Assembly (NCBI GenBank): GCA_964473255.1
Contig: CAYYOT010000015.1
Span: forward strand, 11,370 to 75,369
Length of the DNA stretch: 64,000 nucleotides
Direction: 5' to 3'
Source: Kuafuiihalomonas sp964473255
GTDB taxonomy: Bacteria; Myxococcota; Kuafuiibacteriia; Kuafuiibacteriales; Kuafuiibacteriaceae
The position numbers were made by a program, and so were the translations under genes. The number at the start of each line of letters is the position of its first letter. Positions within the stretch are counted from its first letter, which is position 1. The notes under the pieces are model-generated. The model did not search any database, had not been told where the DNA came from, and worked only from the letters and a program-made list of their open reading frames with translations. Shown here piece by piece: positions 25,690 through 34,272 of this stretch.

Positions 25690-26433
25690 TCACCAAGGGA
25701 TCGCTTTTCGCCCGCTCGGGGGGTCGACGCGAAAAAGTGCCGCGTCGGGTGATGCATCCATCAGAGGGTCCTCTAGCTGAATCTGCACGGAAAGGTCCCG
25801 AGTCGGCACTTCCAGACGAATGCGCCTTGCGATGCCGTCCTCGAAAGCGTCGAAACGCACGTCGACCGCCGGATGCCGGTGGGTTTCCGCCAGTCGGATT
25901 CGTACAACGCGCGTCGTGTCCCGCTGGACCCAAAGCTGCGCAGCTTCGCCGCGGGGGTCGGTCAGACTGAGACGCCAGCTACCATGCTCACCTGCCTCAC
26001 TTCGCGTCGCCACCCATCGTCGAGCGGTGGGCACGCCGCCGAGCAACACGTCGACGACCGCCGGCGGCGGCAGCGGCAGCGGTATCACCTGAGCAAGATT
26101 GTCCGCGGTGGCCGCTCCGACCCGCAGCGCTCCTTGACCGAGCCAGTAGAGCTTCGTCCCGTCGCTCGTCACCACATCGATCGGCTCTTCGAAGGGCGTC
26201 AGCGTCTCGACGCGAAAGCGGTCGGGGCGCTCGGCAACCACCACCGTACGAAGCCGAACGCGTCCGTCATCGCCCCAGTAGGTCACGCGCCCTTCCGCCT
26301 GGAGAGACTGCGTTCGGGTGGCGGTGCGAACCAATGACGCGAACAGCCGATCCGGGTCCGGCGGCGGGCCCCCCGACGGGGCCGAACGGCAGCCGAGCGT
26401 GACGACCGCGGCAGCGAGCAACATCCGAGTCAT
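25690..26433 (-). CDS. DUF4292-like (LolA/LolB-fold) envelope lipoprotein
   Basis: A 247-residue exported protein. ATG 26433 overlaps the stop of the TPR gene (ATGA) and is followed directly by a short signal ending at Cys15 (AAAVVTLGCRS). That fixes the start over a longer frame from 26475. The mature part has the strand pattern of DUF4292/LolB-like proteins: LQAEGRVTYWGDDGRVRLRT, PDRFRVETLTPFEEPIDVV, GTKLYWLGQGALR. LolA/LolB proteins shuttle or insert lipoproteins; DUF4292 relatives are of unknown function. The lipobox is not canonical at positions -3 and -2. A 112-base gap separates it from the MshEN gene. Confidence 0.65.
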   Translation of the reverse strand: MTRMLLAAAVVTLGCRSAPSGGPPPDPDRLFASLVRTATRTQSLQAEGRVTYWGDDGRVRLRTVVVAERPDRFRVETLTPFEEPIDVVTSDGTKLYWLGQGALRVGAATADNLAQVIPLPLPPPAVVDVLLGGVPTARRWVATRSEAGEHGSWRLSLTDPRGEAAQLWVQRDTTRVVRIRLAETHRHPAVDVRFDAFEDGIARRIRLEVPTRDLSVQIQLEDPLMDASPDAALFRVDPPSGRKAIPW

Positions 26434-28118
26434 GGCGCGTGAGAGCGGACCGTCGCACCGGCCGAACGTTTCCATCGTCGACGTCGCTCCCTTCTCGTGC
26501 GCTCGGCGGCAACCTTCGAAGCCCGATGGGCGGCGATGGGATCGACGTCACGCAACAGGTCGGCCTGCATTCGCCAATGTTCCGGATCGAGGGGAGACCG
26601 CAAGAGCGCCTGCTGGGCATACGCCCGGGCATCGTCGAACGCACCCGACCGCAACGCGACCCGGGCGAGCGCATGCAAGACGTGAGGTTCGTCCGGGTCT
26701 CGTCGATGCAGACGTCGGAGCTGTCCTTCGGCTTCGCGCTGATCCGTCGCCTCAGCCCAGCGCCGCGCGGCCAGGTCCAGCGGTGGGTCATCGAACGATT
26801 TCAGTGTCGCCAGCTCGGCCGGCCCAAAGCTTCCGAGCTCCACGGCGCCCCTCAGCCGGATGATCCGCGCCCGAGGAGGGGAAAGCGTCGCCTCGGCGAG
26901 CCAGCGGTCGGCCGCTTCGGAGCCGCGGACAATCGAGATCGCGGCGAACGCAATCCCGCTCACGGTGGGGTCCGCGTCGACCGCGGGTAGGTGGTCGGTC
27001 AGCCGGCGTCGGACGGTCCGGTCCGGGTGGGCTCGGACCCACAGTGCCCAGACCGCCGGGTCGGCCCGCGCGGCCTCCGCGGGCAGCTTGCGCAGCCATT
27101 CGGGTCGTCCAGCTTCCAGCGTGAGGGCCGCCCACGCTCGCCGCCTCTCGATCTCCCGAGGGGGCTCGGGGCCCCACAGCCGAGCCGCCGCCTCGGGGCG
27201 ATTCGTGCGCCAAAGCCAGATCGCCCGGTCCGCGACCGACGCCCGGGTGCAAACCTCCAGGGCGAGCGCGGAATAGCCGAGCGACGACACCTCCCGGCAG
27301 GCAGGTCGCGTCGCATCCGGCCACGCACGATGGAGCCGGACCAGCTGACGACGAACATCGGGCTCGTCCCGGGCATGAGCAGCCGTCCGCGCCGCTTCCC
27401 GCAGGACCGCGGGATGACCGGGGTATCGCATCAGGGCGGCTGCGACGACGCGACGGGCATCATCGTCGCGGTCTGCGTGGTGAAACACCGTGACCAGGAG
27501 TCTCAGCGCGGTCGGCGAAAAGAACGCCCCGCGCCGCAGCTGTCGATCCCATGCCGCTTCCGACCACGGGGAATCGGGCCGGGCGCGCGACAAGCCATGG
27601 ACGATCAGCTCCGAGCCGGCAGCTCCCTCCAGCTGGCGAGCGAGCAGGGCCCAGACCATGCGTCCTTCCGGCCGAGCCTCGAAGTCGAGCAACAGATCGA
27701 GCAGCGCTTGGGTGCACGCAAAGTCCGGCGAGAGCAGCTCCCGGGTCAGTCGCCGCAGCGCCTCGGTGCGCCGACCCAGAAGGAAGGCGGCTCGGGCGAG
27801 AAGCAGGTTGGCTTCGCTGCCCAGCGGACGAACGAGCCGGTCGGCTCCGATCGGATCCCCTTGGTCGAGCCGCTTCTCGGCCAGCCGAGTGGCGAGCCAG
27901 GCGCTCCCCTCATCGTAGATGCGGGCAAGCTCCAGGTCCGTGACGACCCGATGATCATCGCCGGCGGCCCGGGCCAGCTCGGCAACCACGGCATGGTAGT
28001 AGGCCTGTGAGCTCACGAAGCGGCTGGCCTGAGGCTCCCCCAGAGCCGGCGCCGGGGCCGATACGGCCGATATCACGGCGAAAAAGATAGGATTTCTAAC
28101 CTGTCCGGGTTTTGACAC
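26430..28118 (-). CDS. Exported tetratricopeptide-repeat protein
   Basis: A 562-residue protein from GTG 28118 with a signal peptide (NPIFFAVISAVSAPAPALG). The rest is Ala/Arg/Leu-rich helical hairpins; the clearest repeats are at the C-terminus (EPHVLHALARVALRSGAFDDARAYAQQALL). TPR scaffolds mediate protein-protein contacts, here presumably in the periplasm. It opens the seven-gene minus-strand block and is translationally coupled to the following envelope protein by ATGA. It is divergent from the OmpA-family gene with 39 bases between the starts, so the promoters must overlap the coding ends or be very compact. Confidence 0.7.
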   Translation of the reverse strand: MSKPGQVRNPIFFAVISAVSAPAPALGEPQASRFVSSQAYYHAVVAELARAAGDDHRVVTDLELARIYDEGSAWLATRLAEKRLDQGDPIGADRLVRPLGSEANLLLARAAFLLGRRTEALRRLTRELLSPDFACTQALLDLLLDFEARPEGRMVWALLARQLEGAAGSELIVHGLSRARPDSPWSEAAWDRQLRRGAFFSPTALRLLVTVFHHADRDDDARRVVAAALMRYPGHPAVLREAARTAAHARDEPDVRRQLVRLHRAWPDATRPACREVSSLGYSALALEVCTRASVADRAIWLWRTNRPEAAARLWGPEPPREIERRRAWAALTLEAGRPEWLRKLPAEAARADPAVWALWVRAHPDRTVRRRLTDHLPAVDADPTVSGIAFAAISIVRGSEAADRWLAEATLSPPRARIIRLRGAVELGSFGPAELATLKSFDDPPLDLAARRWAEATDQREAEGQLRRLHRRDPDEPHVLHALARVALRSGAFDDARAYAQQALLRSPLDPEHWRMQADLLRDVDPIAAHRASKVAAERTRRERRRRWKRSAGATVRSHAP

Positions 28119-28157
28119 GGGTCGGCTGCCTCCCTAGATTCTCCGCCAACTCCGCCC

Positions 28158-30200
28158 GTGAAGCCATCGATCGTACTCCTTACCGTCTCGTGGGCGCTGA
28201 CCCTGATGCCCCAAGCGAGCTTCGGGCAAAATCCTGATGTCCCAGCCCCGCCTGCCGAAGGCGAGCCCGAGGCGCCCCCGGCGCCGCAGGCGGGCGAGCC
28301 GGCGACCGCCGCGACGGGGGCCGCCGGTGTCGGCGCCCGCGACGAGGACGACCGAGGCCGCTGGGCCGTGTCCCCGTCCGGCGGAACCGGGCTTCTCCGC
28401 ACGGGAGCCGCCCAGACCGTGCTTCCCGGCATGCTGCGGATCGCGGTCGGCGCCGACTTCTTCCTGCTCGACGGCCTTCTGCGGGATGGCGACAACGCCT
28501 CCCGGGTTCGCGGCAAGCTGTCGCTTTCCGGATCGCCCGTCGACTACATGGAGCTGTGGTTCAACGTCGCTTTCGCGTCGACGTCGAACGACTTCACCGA
28601 ACCCTCGCTGCTGCAGGCAGTCGGCGACCTCGGCTTCGGAATCAAAGGTTTCTATCCCGTCATCGACGCCCTCTCCCTCGGAGCCGACTTCGAACTGCGG
28701 TTGATCACGGGGGTCGGCGGCTCCGGATACGACGCCGTCCAGGCGGCGCCGCGATTCTTGCTGACCGCCGACTTTCTGCAGCTCGAGTCGAAGGTGCCTC
28801 TGCGCCTCCACCTCAACCTGGGCTACCTGTACGACGGCACCAAGGATCTCGTCGCGACCACGAACGACGCCGGTGAAACCTTCACGCTGACCACCGCCGA
28901 ACAGTTCGGCCTCGGCTTTTCCGAGTTCGACCGCTTCACCGCCGGCTTCAGCATCGAGGTCCCCGTGAAGTACGTGTCGCCCTACCTGGAATACACGATT
29001 CAGGTTCCCCTGGACTATCTGGCCACGCCCGGAGTGGTCGTCGAGCCCACGGGCCCGGTGCCGGGCCAGGCGGCCGCCGACCAAGAAGCGGCGCGCGGCG
29101 CGCTCGCGCGGGTCATGCCCCAACGCCTCACCCCCGGGATTCGAGTCACGGCGCTCGAGGACATCACCTTCGACGTTGCCGTCGAGATCGGGCTGACCCC
29201 GGATACCGCCCGCGGCGTTCCAGTCGTGCCGCCCTACAACGTGGTCTTCCTGGCGTCCTACAACCTGGATCCCTTTGGCGTGAAGAAGCCCAAGGGCGGA
29301 CCCGCCGTCGCGGTTCCCGTCCTGGTCCCGACCGGCGGGATCGCCGGCGGTGGACGGCTGGAGGGCACGGTCGTCGACCGCGACACGGGCACGCCCATCG
29401 AGGGCGCGATCGTACGGTTCGACCGCTCGACGCCGGTGGCGACGGACGAAGACGGCACGTTCCGGTCGCAGCCGCTCGAGGGCGGCCCCATCCGCATGGT
29501 GGTCTCCGCTCAGGGCTACGAGGACGGAGAGGCCCAGCTCGACCTACCGCCCGAGGAGACGTCCGAGGTCGAAGTGGCTCTGGCGCCGACCGGTTCCCAG
29601 CTGCGGGGGGTCGTGGAGGGACCGGCCGGACCGATCCCGGGCGCCACCGTCCAGCTCTTTGGCGCGGTCGAGCGGTCGGTGCGTACCGGAGACGACGGAG
29701 CCTTTCAGGTTTCCGCTCCCCCCGGCCAGCTGCGACTGGTGGCGCGGGCGAAGGGCCTGATGAGCAACGGCACCGTCCTGACGGTCGAGCCAGGAAAGAC
29801 CCAGCAGGTGGCGATCCGGTTGGCTCCGGCGTCGGATGAGCCGCTCGCTCCCGAAGACGGCCGGATCGCTCTCGAGAGGCCGCTGACCTTCCAGGCGGGC
29901 TCGTCGGAACTGCCCGAGGACGCTCCCGTGCTCCTGTCCCGTCTGGTCGACCTGCTGCTCTCGCGACCGGACCTTCGCGTCCGGGTGGCGGGCCACACCG
30001 ACAATCAAGGCGACCCCAGCGACCTCCAAACGCTTTCCGACAACCGCGCGACCGCGGTGCTCGACGCCCTGGTCGCCCGCGGCGTACCCGCCGGGCAGCT
30101 GGAGGCCGACGGCTTCGGCGCCGACAAGCCCATTGCCCCGAACTCGACGGGCCGCGGACGCGCCCAGAACAACCGGGTCGAGTTCGAAGTCCTCGAGTAG
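28158..30200 (+). CDS. OmpA-family outer-membrane protein with carboxypeptidase-regulatory-like domains
   Basis: A 680-residue protein from GTG 28158 with a signal peptide (VLLTVSWALTLMPQASFG). A Pro/Ala linker leads to a predicted beta-barrel of about residues 60-390. Two carboxypeptidase-regulatory-like beta-sandwiches follow (about 390-560; GTVVDRDTGTPIEGAIVRF, GVVEGPAGPIPGATVQLFG). The C-terminal OmpA domain (about 575-680) has FQAGSSELPEDA, VRVAGHTDNQGD, LSDNRATAVLDAL and GRGRAQNNRVEF, which bind peptidoglycan. It should tether the outer membrane to the cell wall. It ends 17 bases from the convergent S1 gene. Confidence 0.85.
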   Translation: MKPSIVLLTVSWALTLMPQASFGQNPDVPAPPAEGEPEAPPAPQAGEPATAATGAAGVGARDEDDRGRWAVSPSGGTGLLRTGAAQTVLPGMLRIAVGADFFLLDGLLRDGDNASRVRGKLSLSGSPVDYMELWFNVAFASTSNDFTEPSLLQAVGDLGFGIKGFYPVIDALSLGADFELRLITGVGGSGYDAVQAAPRFLLTADFLQLESKVPLRLHLNLGYLYDGTKDLVATTNDAGETFTLTTAEQFGLGFSEFDRFTAGFSIEVPVKYVSPYLEYTIQVPLDYLATPGVVVEPTGPVPGQAAADQEAARGALARVMPQRLTPGIRVTALEDITFDVAVEIGLTPDTARGVPVVPPYNVVFLASYNLDPFGVKKPKGGPAVAVPVLVPTGGIAGGGRLEGTVVDRDTGTPIEGAIVRFDRSTPVATDEDGTFRSQPLEGGPIRMVVSAQGYEDGEAQLDLPPEETSEVEVALAPTGSQLRGVVEGPAGPIPGATVQLFGAVERSVRTGDDGAFQVSAPPGQLRLVARAKGLMSNGTVLTVEPGKTQQVAIRLAPASDEPLAPEDGRIALERPLTFQAGSSELPEDAPVLLSRLVDLLLSRPDLRVRVAGHTDNQGDPSDLQTLSDNRATAVLDALVARGVPAGQLEADGFGADKPIAPNSTGRGRAQNNRVEFEVLE

Positions 30201-30217
30201 CGCCGACGGCGCCGTGT

Positions 30218-31213
30218 CTAGGCGTCGGGTTCGACGAGCTGGAGTCCGATCCGCTTGGAGGTCAGGCTGACGTCGACCACCGTCGCTTCGAGCTCGTCAC
30301 CGATGTCGGCCTTGCGGAGCCGCTCGCGGGCGGCGTCGGTCGTCAGGGGACCGGACAGGGGAATCAGTCCCTCCAGTCCCGGCTCGAACTCCAAGAAGCA
30401 CCCGAAGTCGGTCTTGCTGACGACCATCCCTCGAACGCGAGTCCCCACCGGATACCGCGCATCCGCATCGGCCCAGGGGTCGTCCTGCGCCTGTCGCAGG
30501 CCCAGCTGTACGCGGCCGCGCTTCTTATCGAAGCGCAGGACCTTGAGCCGCCGGGTCTCACCGACCGACACGACCGACGAAGGGGATTCGCCCTTGTCCC
30601 AGCTGAGGTCCGCGTTGTGGATGAAGCCGTCGATCCCACGGACGTCGACGCGGACGCCTTGGTCGACGAATTCTCGAATCACGCCCTCGACGACGGCCCC
30701 CACGCGGACGCTGCCCATGAGCTCGGACCGCTCCGCCTCCAGGATGGGCCGCCGCGACAGAACGACGTTCGCTCGCCCGCGATGAAATCGAAGGACCCGA
30801 AAGCCCAGTCGCTGGCCCAGCGCCTGGTCTGGGTCTTTGATCGGCCGCAGCGACAGCTGAGAACTGGGCAGGAACGCGCGCAAGCCGATGTCGACGATGA
30901 AGCCACCCTCGATCGCGGCGACGATCTCTCCTTCGATCGTCTGCCGTCCATGATAGGCCGCCTCCACACGGTCGAGCGCCGATAGGCGTTCGGCCTTTTC
31001 GACCGAGCCGAGATAGGCCCCATCCGCTCCGAGCGTATCGATGAACACGGACACCCTCGCCCCGACGCGCGGGGGCTGGGCGAAGTCTCGGACGGGCACG
31101 CGCGCCGTGTCCTCCTTGGCAAAAGCGACGAGCACGTCGTCACCTTCGGTACGCAGTACTTCGGCGCTCACCACCGTCCCATCGGCCCGGGCCTCGCTCA
31201 TCGTGCCGGCCAT
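30218..31213 (-). CDS. RNA-binding protein with four S1 domains (ribosomal S1-like)
   Basis: A 331-residue soluble protein. Four consecutive S1-type OB folds can be followed: one at about 10-70, then GEIVAAIEGGFIVDIGLRAFLP, GVIREFVDQGVRVDVRGIDGFIH, and GMVVSKTDFGCFLEFEPGLEGLIP. Such proteins bind single-stranded RNA; ribosomal protein S1 has six repeats, so this is shorter and may act in translation or RNA turnover. ATG 31213 was chosen, 20 bases after the pseudouridine synthase stop. An ATG at 31201 is equally plausible, while the longer frame from 31303 overlaps that gene. Confidence 0.8.
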   Translation of the reverse strand: MAGTMSEARADGTVVSAEVLRTEGDDVLVAFAKEDTARVPVRDFAQPPRVGARVSVFIDTLGADGAYLGSVEKAERLSALDRVEAAYHGRQTIEGEIVAAIEGGFIVDIGLRAFLPSSQLSLRPIKDPDQALGQRLGFRVLRFHRGRANVVLSRRPILEAERSELMGSVRVGAVVEGVIREFVDQGVRVDVRGIDGFIHNADLSWDKGESPSSVVSVGETRRLKVLRFDKKRGRVQLGLRQAQDDPWADADARYPVGTRVRGMVVSKTDFGCFLEFEPGLEGLIPLSGPLTTDAARERLRKADIGDELEATVVDVSLTSKRIGLQLVEPDA

Positions 31214-31233
31214 AGCAGCCCGAAGGTCGAGGG

Positions 31234-31923
31234 TCACCCATGCTCGACGCCCGGACGTGCCGACGGGGGCAGTCGAGAAGCGATGTTCGAGTCCCACCGG
31301 CACAGCGACGCGAAGAGGTCGGGGGCGAGAGGACTGAGCAAGCGGAGCGCTCGGTCGTCGTCCGGATGGGCAAGCTCCAGCTCGAAAGCGTGGAGCGCGA
31401 GCCGATGCAACCCGAACTCCGACCGCAGTCGCCGATTATGGCGACCATCGCCGTAGCGCACGTCGCCCAAGATCGGAGCGCTCATGTGCTTCATGTGCCT
31501 CCGGATCTGGTGGTAGCGACCGGTCACCGGCGCGGCCTCCATGAGGCTGTAGCCGTCGCGAAAATGGTGACGGCAAAAGTGCGTGCGGGCCGGCACCCGG
31601 GGGCCGTCCTTGGTGCGAGGCACGGGATGGTCGAGGACCCCGAATTCCGGAGGTCGACCCCGCACCCAGGCCAGATAGCGCTTTTTGACCTGGGCATGGC
31701 GGAACTGCAGCGCGAGATGGGCCGCGGCCTGCGGATCCAGGGCGAAGACGACGATGCCGCTCGTGGGGCGATCGAGCCGATGACAGGGGTGCACCCGGAG
31801 GTCGAGCTCGTCGCGAACCTGCTGCAGCAGCGCAGGCTCGGTCTCGCCGAAGCCCCGATGCGTCTGGATCCCGGCCGGTTTGTCCACCCCCACGATCCGG
31901 TCGTCACGATAGACGAATCGCAC
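31234..31923 (-). CDS. RNA pseudouridine synthase, RluA/TruC family
   Basis: A 229-residue enzyme that isomerises uridine to pseudouridine in tRNA or rRNA. Catalytic Asp51 lies in HRLDRPTSG. Other family signatures are VDKPAGIQTH, KKRYLAWVRG and GRYHQIRRHMKH. The overall length and the close start to VGVDKPAG resemble TruC (tRNA U65) more than RluD, with no S4 domain. GTG 31923 was chosen because it aligns with the usual N-terminus; a longer frame to 32058 would run into the divergent SDR gene. It lies 20 bases upstream of the S1-protein gene, so both probably share a transcript and an RNA-related theme. Confidence 0.83.
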   Translation of the reverse strand: MRFVYRDDRIVGVDKPAGIQTHRGFGETEPALLQQVRDELDLRVHPCHRLDRPTSGIVVFALDPQAAAHLALQFRHAQVKKRYLAWVRGRPPEFGVLDHPVPRTKDGPRVPARTHFCRHHFRDGYSLMEAAPVTGRYHQIRRHMKHMSAPILGDVRYGDGRHNRRLRSEFGLHRLALHAFELELAHPDDDRALRLLSPLAPDLFASLCRWDSNIASRLPPSARPGVEHG

Positions 31924-32005
31924 GCGGGCTCGGGCTTCGGGCGGGTAGGCGCTTCGGGTCAACCTCGACCTTGGTGTCGTGAGGGGTGGATGGTAGACCC
32001 GGGCG

Positions 32006-32827
32006 GTGGCGAACCTAGCCAAGAAGAGCGTCTTCATCACCGGCTCGAGCCGCGGCATCGGACTGCAGATCGCACTGCGGGCCGCCCGCGACGGCGCTCG
32101 AATAACCGTGATCGGAAAGACGGAGCAGCCTCATCCCCGCCTTCCCGGGACCATCCACACGGCGGCGGAAGAGATCCGGGCCGCCGGTGGCGAGGCACTC
32201 CCCGTCGTGTGCGATGTGCGCGAGGAAGACCAAGTCCTCGAAGCGGTGTCCAAGACCGTCGAGGCGTTCGGGGGCATCGACATCCTCATCAACAACGCGA
32301 GCGCGATCAGTCTCACCGGTACCCTGGAAACGCCGATGAAGCGGTACGACCTGATGCATCAGATCAACGCTCGGGGAACGTACCTCTGCAGCCAAGCCTG
32401 CTTGCCTTACCTCCTGAAGGCGGACAACCCTCACATTCTAATGAACTCACCGCCGCTATCGATGAAAGCAAAGTGGTTTGAGAACCACGTCGCCTACACG
32501 ATGGCCAAGTATGGCATGAGCATGTGCGTCCTCGGAATGGCGGCGGAGTTCCAGGACCGCGGGGTGGCCGTCAACGCGCTCTGGCCTCGGACCGCGATCG
32601 CGACCGCAGCGGTCAACATGCTGGGCGGCGAGCCCATGATGCGGGCCTCGCGAAAGCCGGAGATCTACGCGGACGCCGCCTATGCCGTCCTGACCCGCAG
32701 CAGCCGGGAATGCACCGGCAACTTCTTCATCGACGAGGAGGTCCTGCGCGAGGAGGGGGTTACGGACTTCGACCAGTATGCGGTCGACCCGAGCGTGGAA
32801 TTGGCTCAAGACTTCTTCTTGGATTGA
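32006..32827 (+). CDS. Short-chain dehydrogenase/reductase, HSDL2-like
   Basis: A 273-residue SDR. The cofactor motif TGSSRGIG lies at about residues 12-19, NNAS at about 95, and the catalytic Tyr and Lys in AYTMAKYG, with upstream Ser in NSPPLSM. The segment NALWPRTAIATAAVN and the tail with GNFFIDEEVL are characteristic of the hydroxysteroid dehydrogenase-like 2 (HSDL2) group, which acts on unknown, probably fatty or acyl substrates. It starts at GTG 32006, 82 bases from the divergent pseudouridine synthase start. Its stop overlaps a TTG start of the secreted protease. Confidence 0.85.
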   Translation: MANLAKKSVFITGSSRGIGLQIALRAARDGARITVIGKTEQPHPRLPGTIHTAAEEIRAAGGEALPVVCDVREEDQVLEAVSKTVEAFGGIDILINNASAISLTGTLETPMKRYDLMHQINARGTYLCSQACLPYLLKADNPHILMNSPPLSMKAKWFENHVAYTMAKYGMSMCVLGMAAEFQDRGVAVNALWPRTAIATAAVNMLGGEPMMRASRKPEIYADAAYAVLTRSSRECTGNFFIDEEVLREEGVTDFDQYAVDPSVELAQDFFLD

Positions 32828-34251
32828 TTCGTTTCGTTCTCATCACCGCGGTCGTCATCGGTCCGGCCTGCGCCGACGACGAGGGCAGCTTTCCCGGTCG
32901 AGCGGATGGTCCACCGCCGGTCCTGCGTCCGACGTCCTGTAGAACACCCGACTTTCCGGCGGTGGCCTGGACCGAGTCGGCCGTCATCAGTGGAACGCCA
33001 CGGGAAAGCACCTTGGCCCTGACCGCCGGCCAGCGGCGAGCCATCGTGGCCATCTGGACGCCGGATCTTTCGACGCTCGTGTGCTCGGGCACCGTCGTCT
33101 CGCCGACCGCAGTCGTGACGGCCGAACACTGTCTCACGAACTTGGAGCTGCGCGTCCGCTTCGGCGAGGATGCTCGGGAGCCGTACGCGGAGCGCGGGGT
33201 CGCCTCGATCGCGGTTGAGCCCGATGGCGCCGACCTGGCGATCCTCCAGCTGTCCCAGCCAGCTCCGGCCGACGTGACCCCCATCCCGATCGACGACGGC
33301 TCGGTCACGACGGCCGTCGTGGGATCACGCACCGACATGGCGGGGTACGGAACGCGGGAGGACGGTGACCTCGAACGCCGCTTCGTGGCTTCACCGATCA
33401 CCTCGGTCACGTTCGAGGAGATCGCCGTCGACGGCGGTGGTCAGCGGGGCCTGTGCTTCGGAGACTCCGGGGGACCACTCTTATGGCTGGCCGACGACGG
33501 CGTTCGGGTCGCCGGGGTTCTGTCCTCCGGAGATGCATCCTGTGTCGCCGACGATCGCTACACGCGACTGGCTACGCGTAGTCGATTCATCCGTGACGAG
33601 ATCGATGATTTGGAGACGGTCGCGCTGCCGGTCTGCCGCGACGGCGGGCTCAGCGTCGAAGGCGACTGCGAGGATCGACAGCATCTGCTCACGTGTTCGT
33701 CGTTGGGTTTGGAGCGCCGCCGGTGCGCATCGGATGAAGTCTGTGGTTGGTCGAGCGTCACCGGGTCCCACGCCTGTCTGCCGGCCGAAGAAGCCGCGTG
33801 TCCCGGCATCCCCGCATCCGGCCGGTGCGACGGGGACACGGTCCGCTGGTGCGACGAGGGGACGGTCCGGTCCCGAGACTGTGCGGCGTGCGGTGAACGA
33901 TGCGTCGAAGACCCCGACGATGGGACATCGGGCTGCACCGCGGAGCTCTGCTCCGGGGTCAGCGAGTCCGGACGGTGCGCCCAGGACGTCGTCGAGTACT
34001 GTGACCCCGAGGGCCGCTTCCGTCAGCTGGACTGTCGGTCGATCGGTCAAGTGTGCACCGTGACCTCGGGCGTAGCCGGCTGCGTGATCCCTCCCGGGAT
34101 CTGTGACCGCATCGGGTCGGAGGGCGCCTGCGTCGATGACCGAGTCGCCGTGTTCTGCCGCGGGCGAGACTTCTCGTGGGTCAACTGCGCCAATTTCGGG
34201 CAGCGATGCGACTACCTGGGAAGCGACATCGGATTCTTTTGCACGCCTTGA
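32824..34251 (+). CDS. Secreted trypsin-like serine protease with cysteine-rich C-terminal repeats
   Basis: A 475-residue protein. TTG 32824 (TTGA overlap with the SDR stop) gives a signal MIRFVLITAVVIGPACA-DD. The trypsin-fold domain carries the full triad: His102 in VVTAEHCL, Asp137 in DGADLAIL and Ser215 in FGDSGGPL. After about residue 270 come roughly four cysteine-rich units of about 45-50 residues with a pattern like GRCxGDxVRWCDxGxxRxxDC, ending in FFCTP. These resemble repeats on myxobacterial surface or secreted proteins. No propeptide activation site is obvious. The lack of any upstream start in a better context makes the TTG call tentative, but the signal peptide supports it. Confidence 0.8.
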   Translation: MIRFVLITAVVIGPACADDEGSFPGRADGPPPVLRPTSCRTPDFPAVAWTESAVISGTPRESTLALTAGQRRAIVAIWTPDLSTLVCSGTVVSPTAVVTAEHCLTNLELRVRFGEDAREPYAERGVASIAVEPDGADLAILQLSQPAPADVTPIPIDDGSVTTAVVGSRTDMAGYGTREDGDLERRFVASPITSVTFEEIAVDGGGQRGLCFGDSGGPLLWLADDGVRVAGVLSSGDASCVADDRYTRLATRSRFIRDEIDDLETVALPVCRDGGLSVEGDCEDRQHLLTCSSLGLERRRCASDEVCGWSSVTGSHACLPAEEAACPGIPASGRCDGDTVRWCDEGTVRSRDCAACGERCVEDPDDGTSGCTAELCSGVSESGRCAQDVVEYCDPEGRFRQLDCRSIGQVCTVTSGVAGCVIPPGICDRIGSEGACVDDRVAVFCRGRDFSWVNCANFGQRCDYLGSDIGFFCTP

Positions 34252-34272
34252 GCCGGCTCGGGCGTGCCTCTT

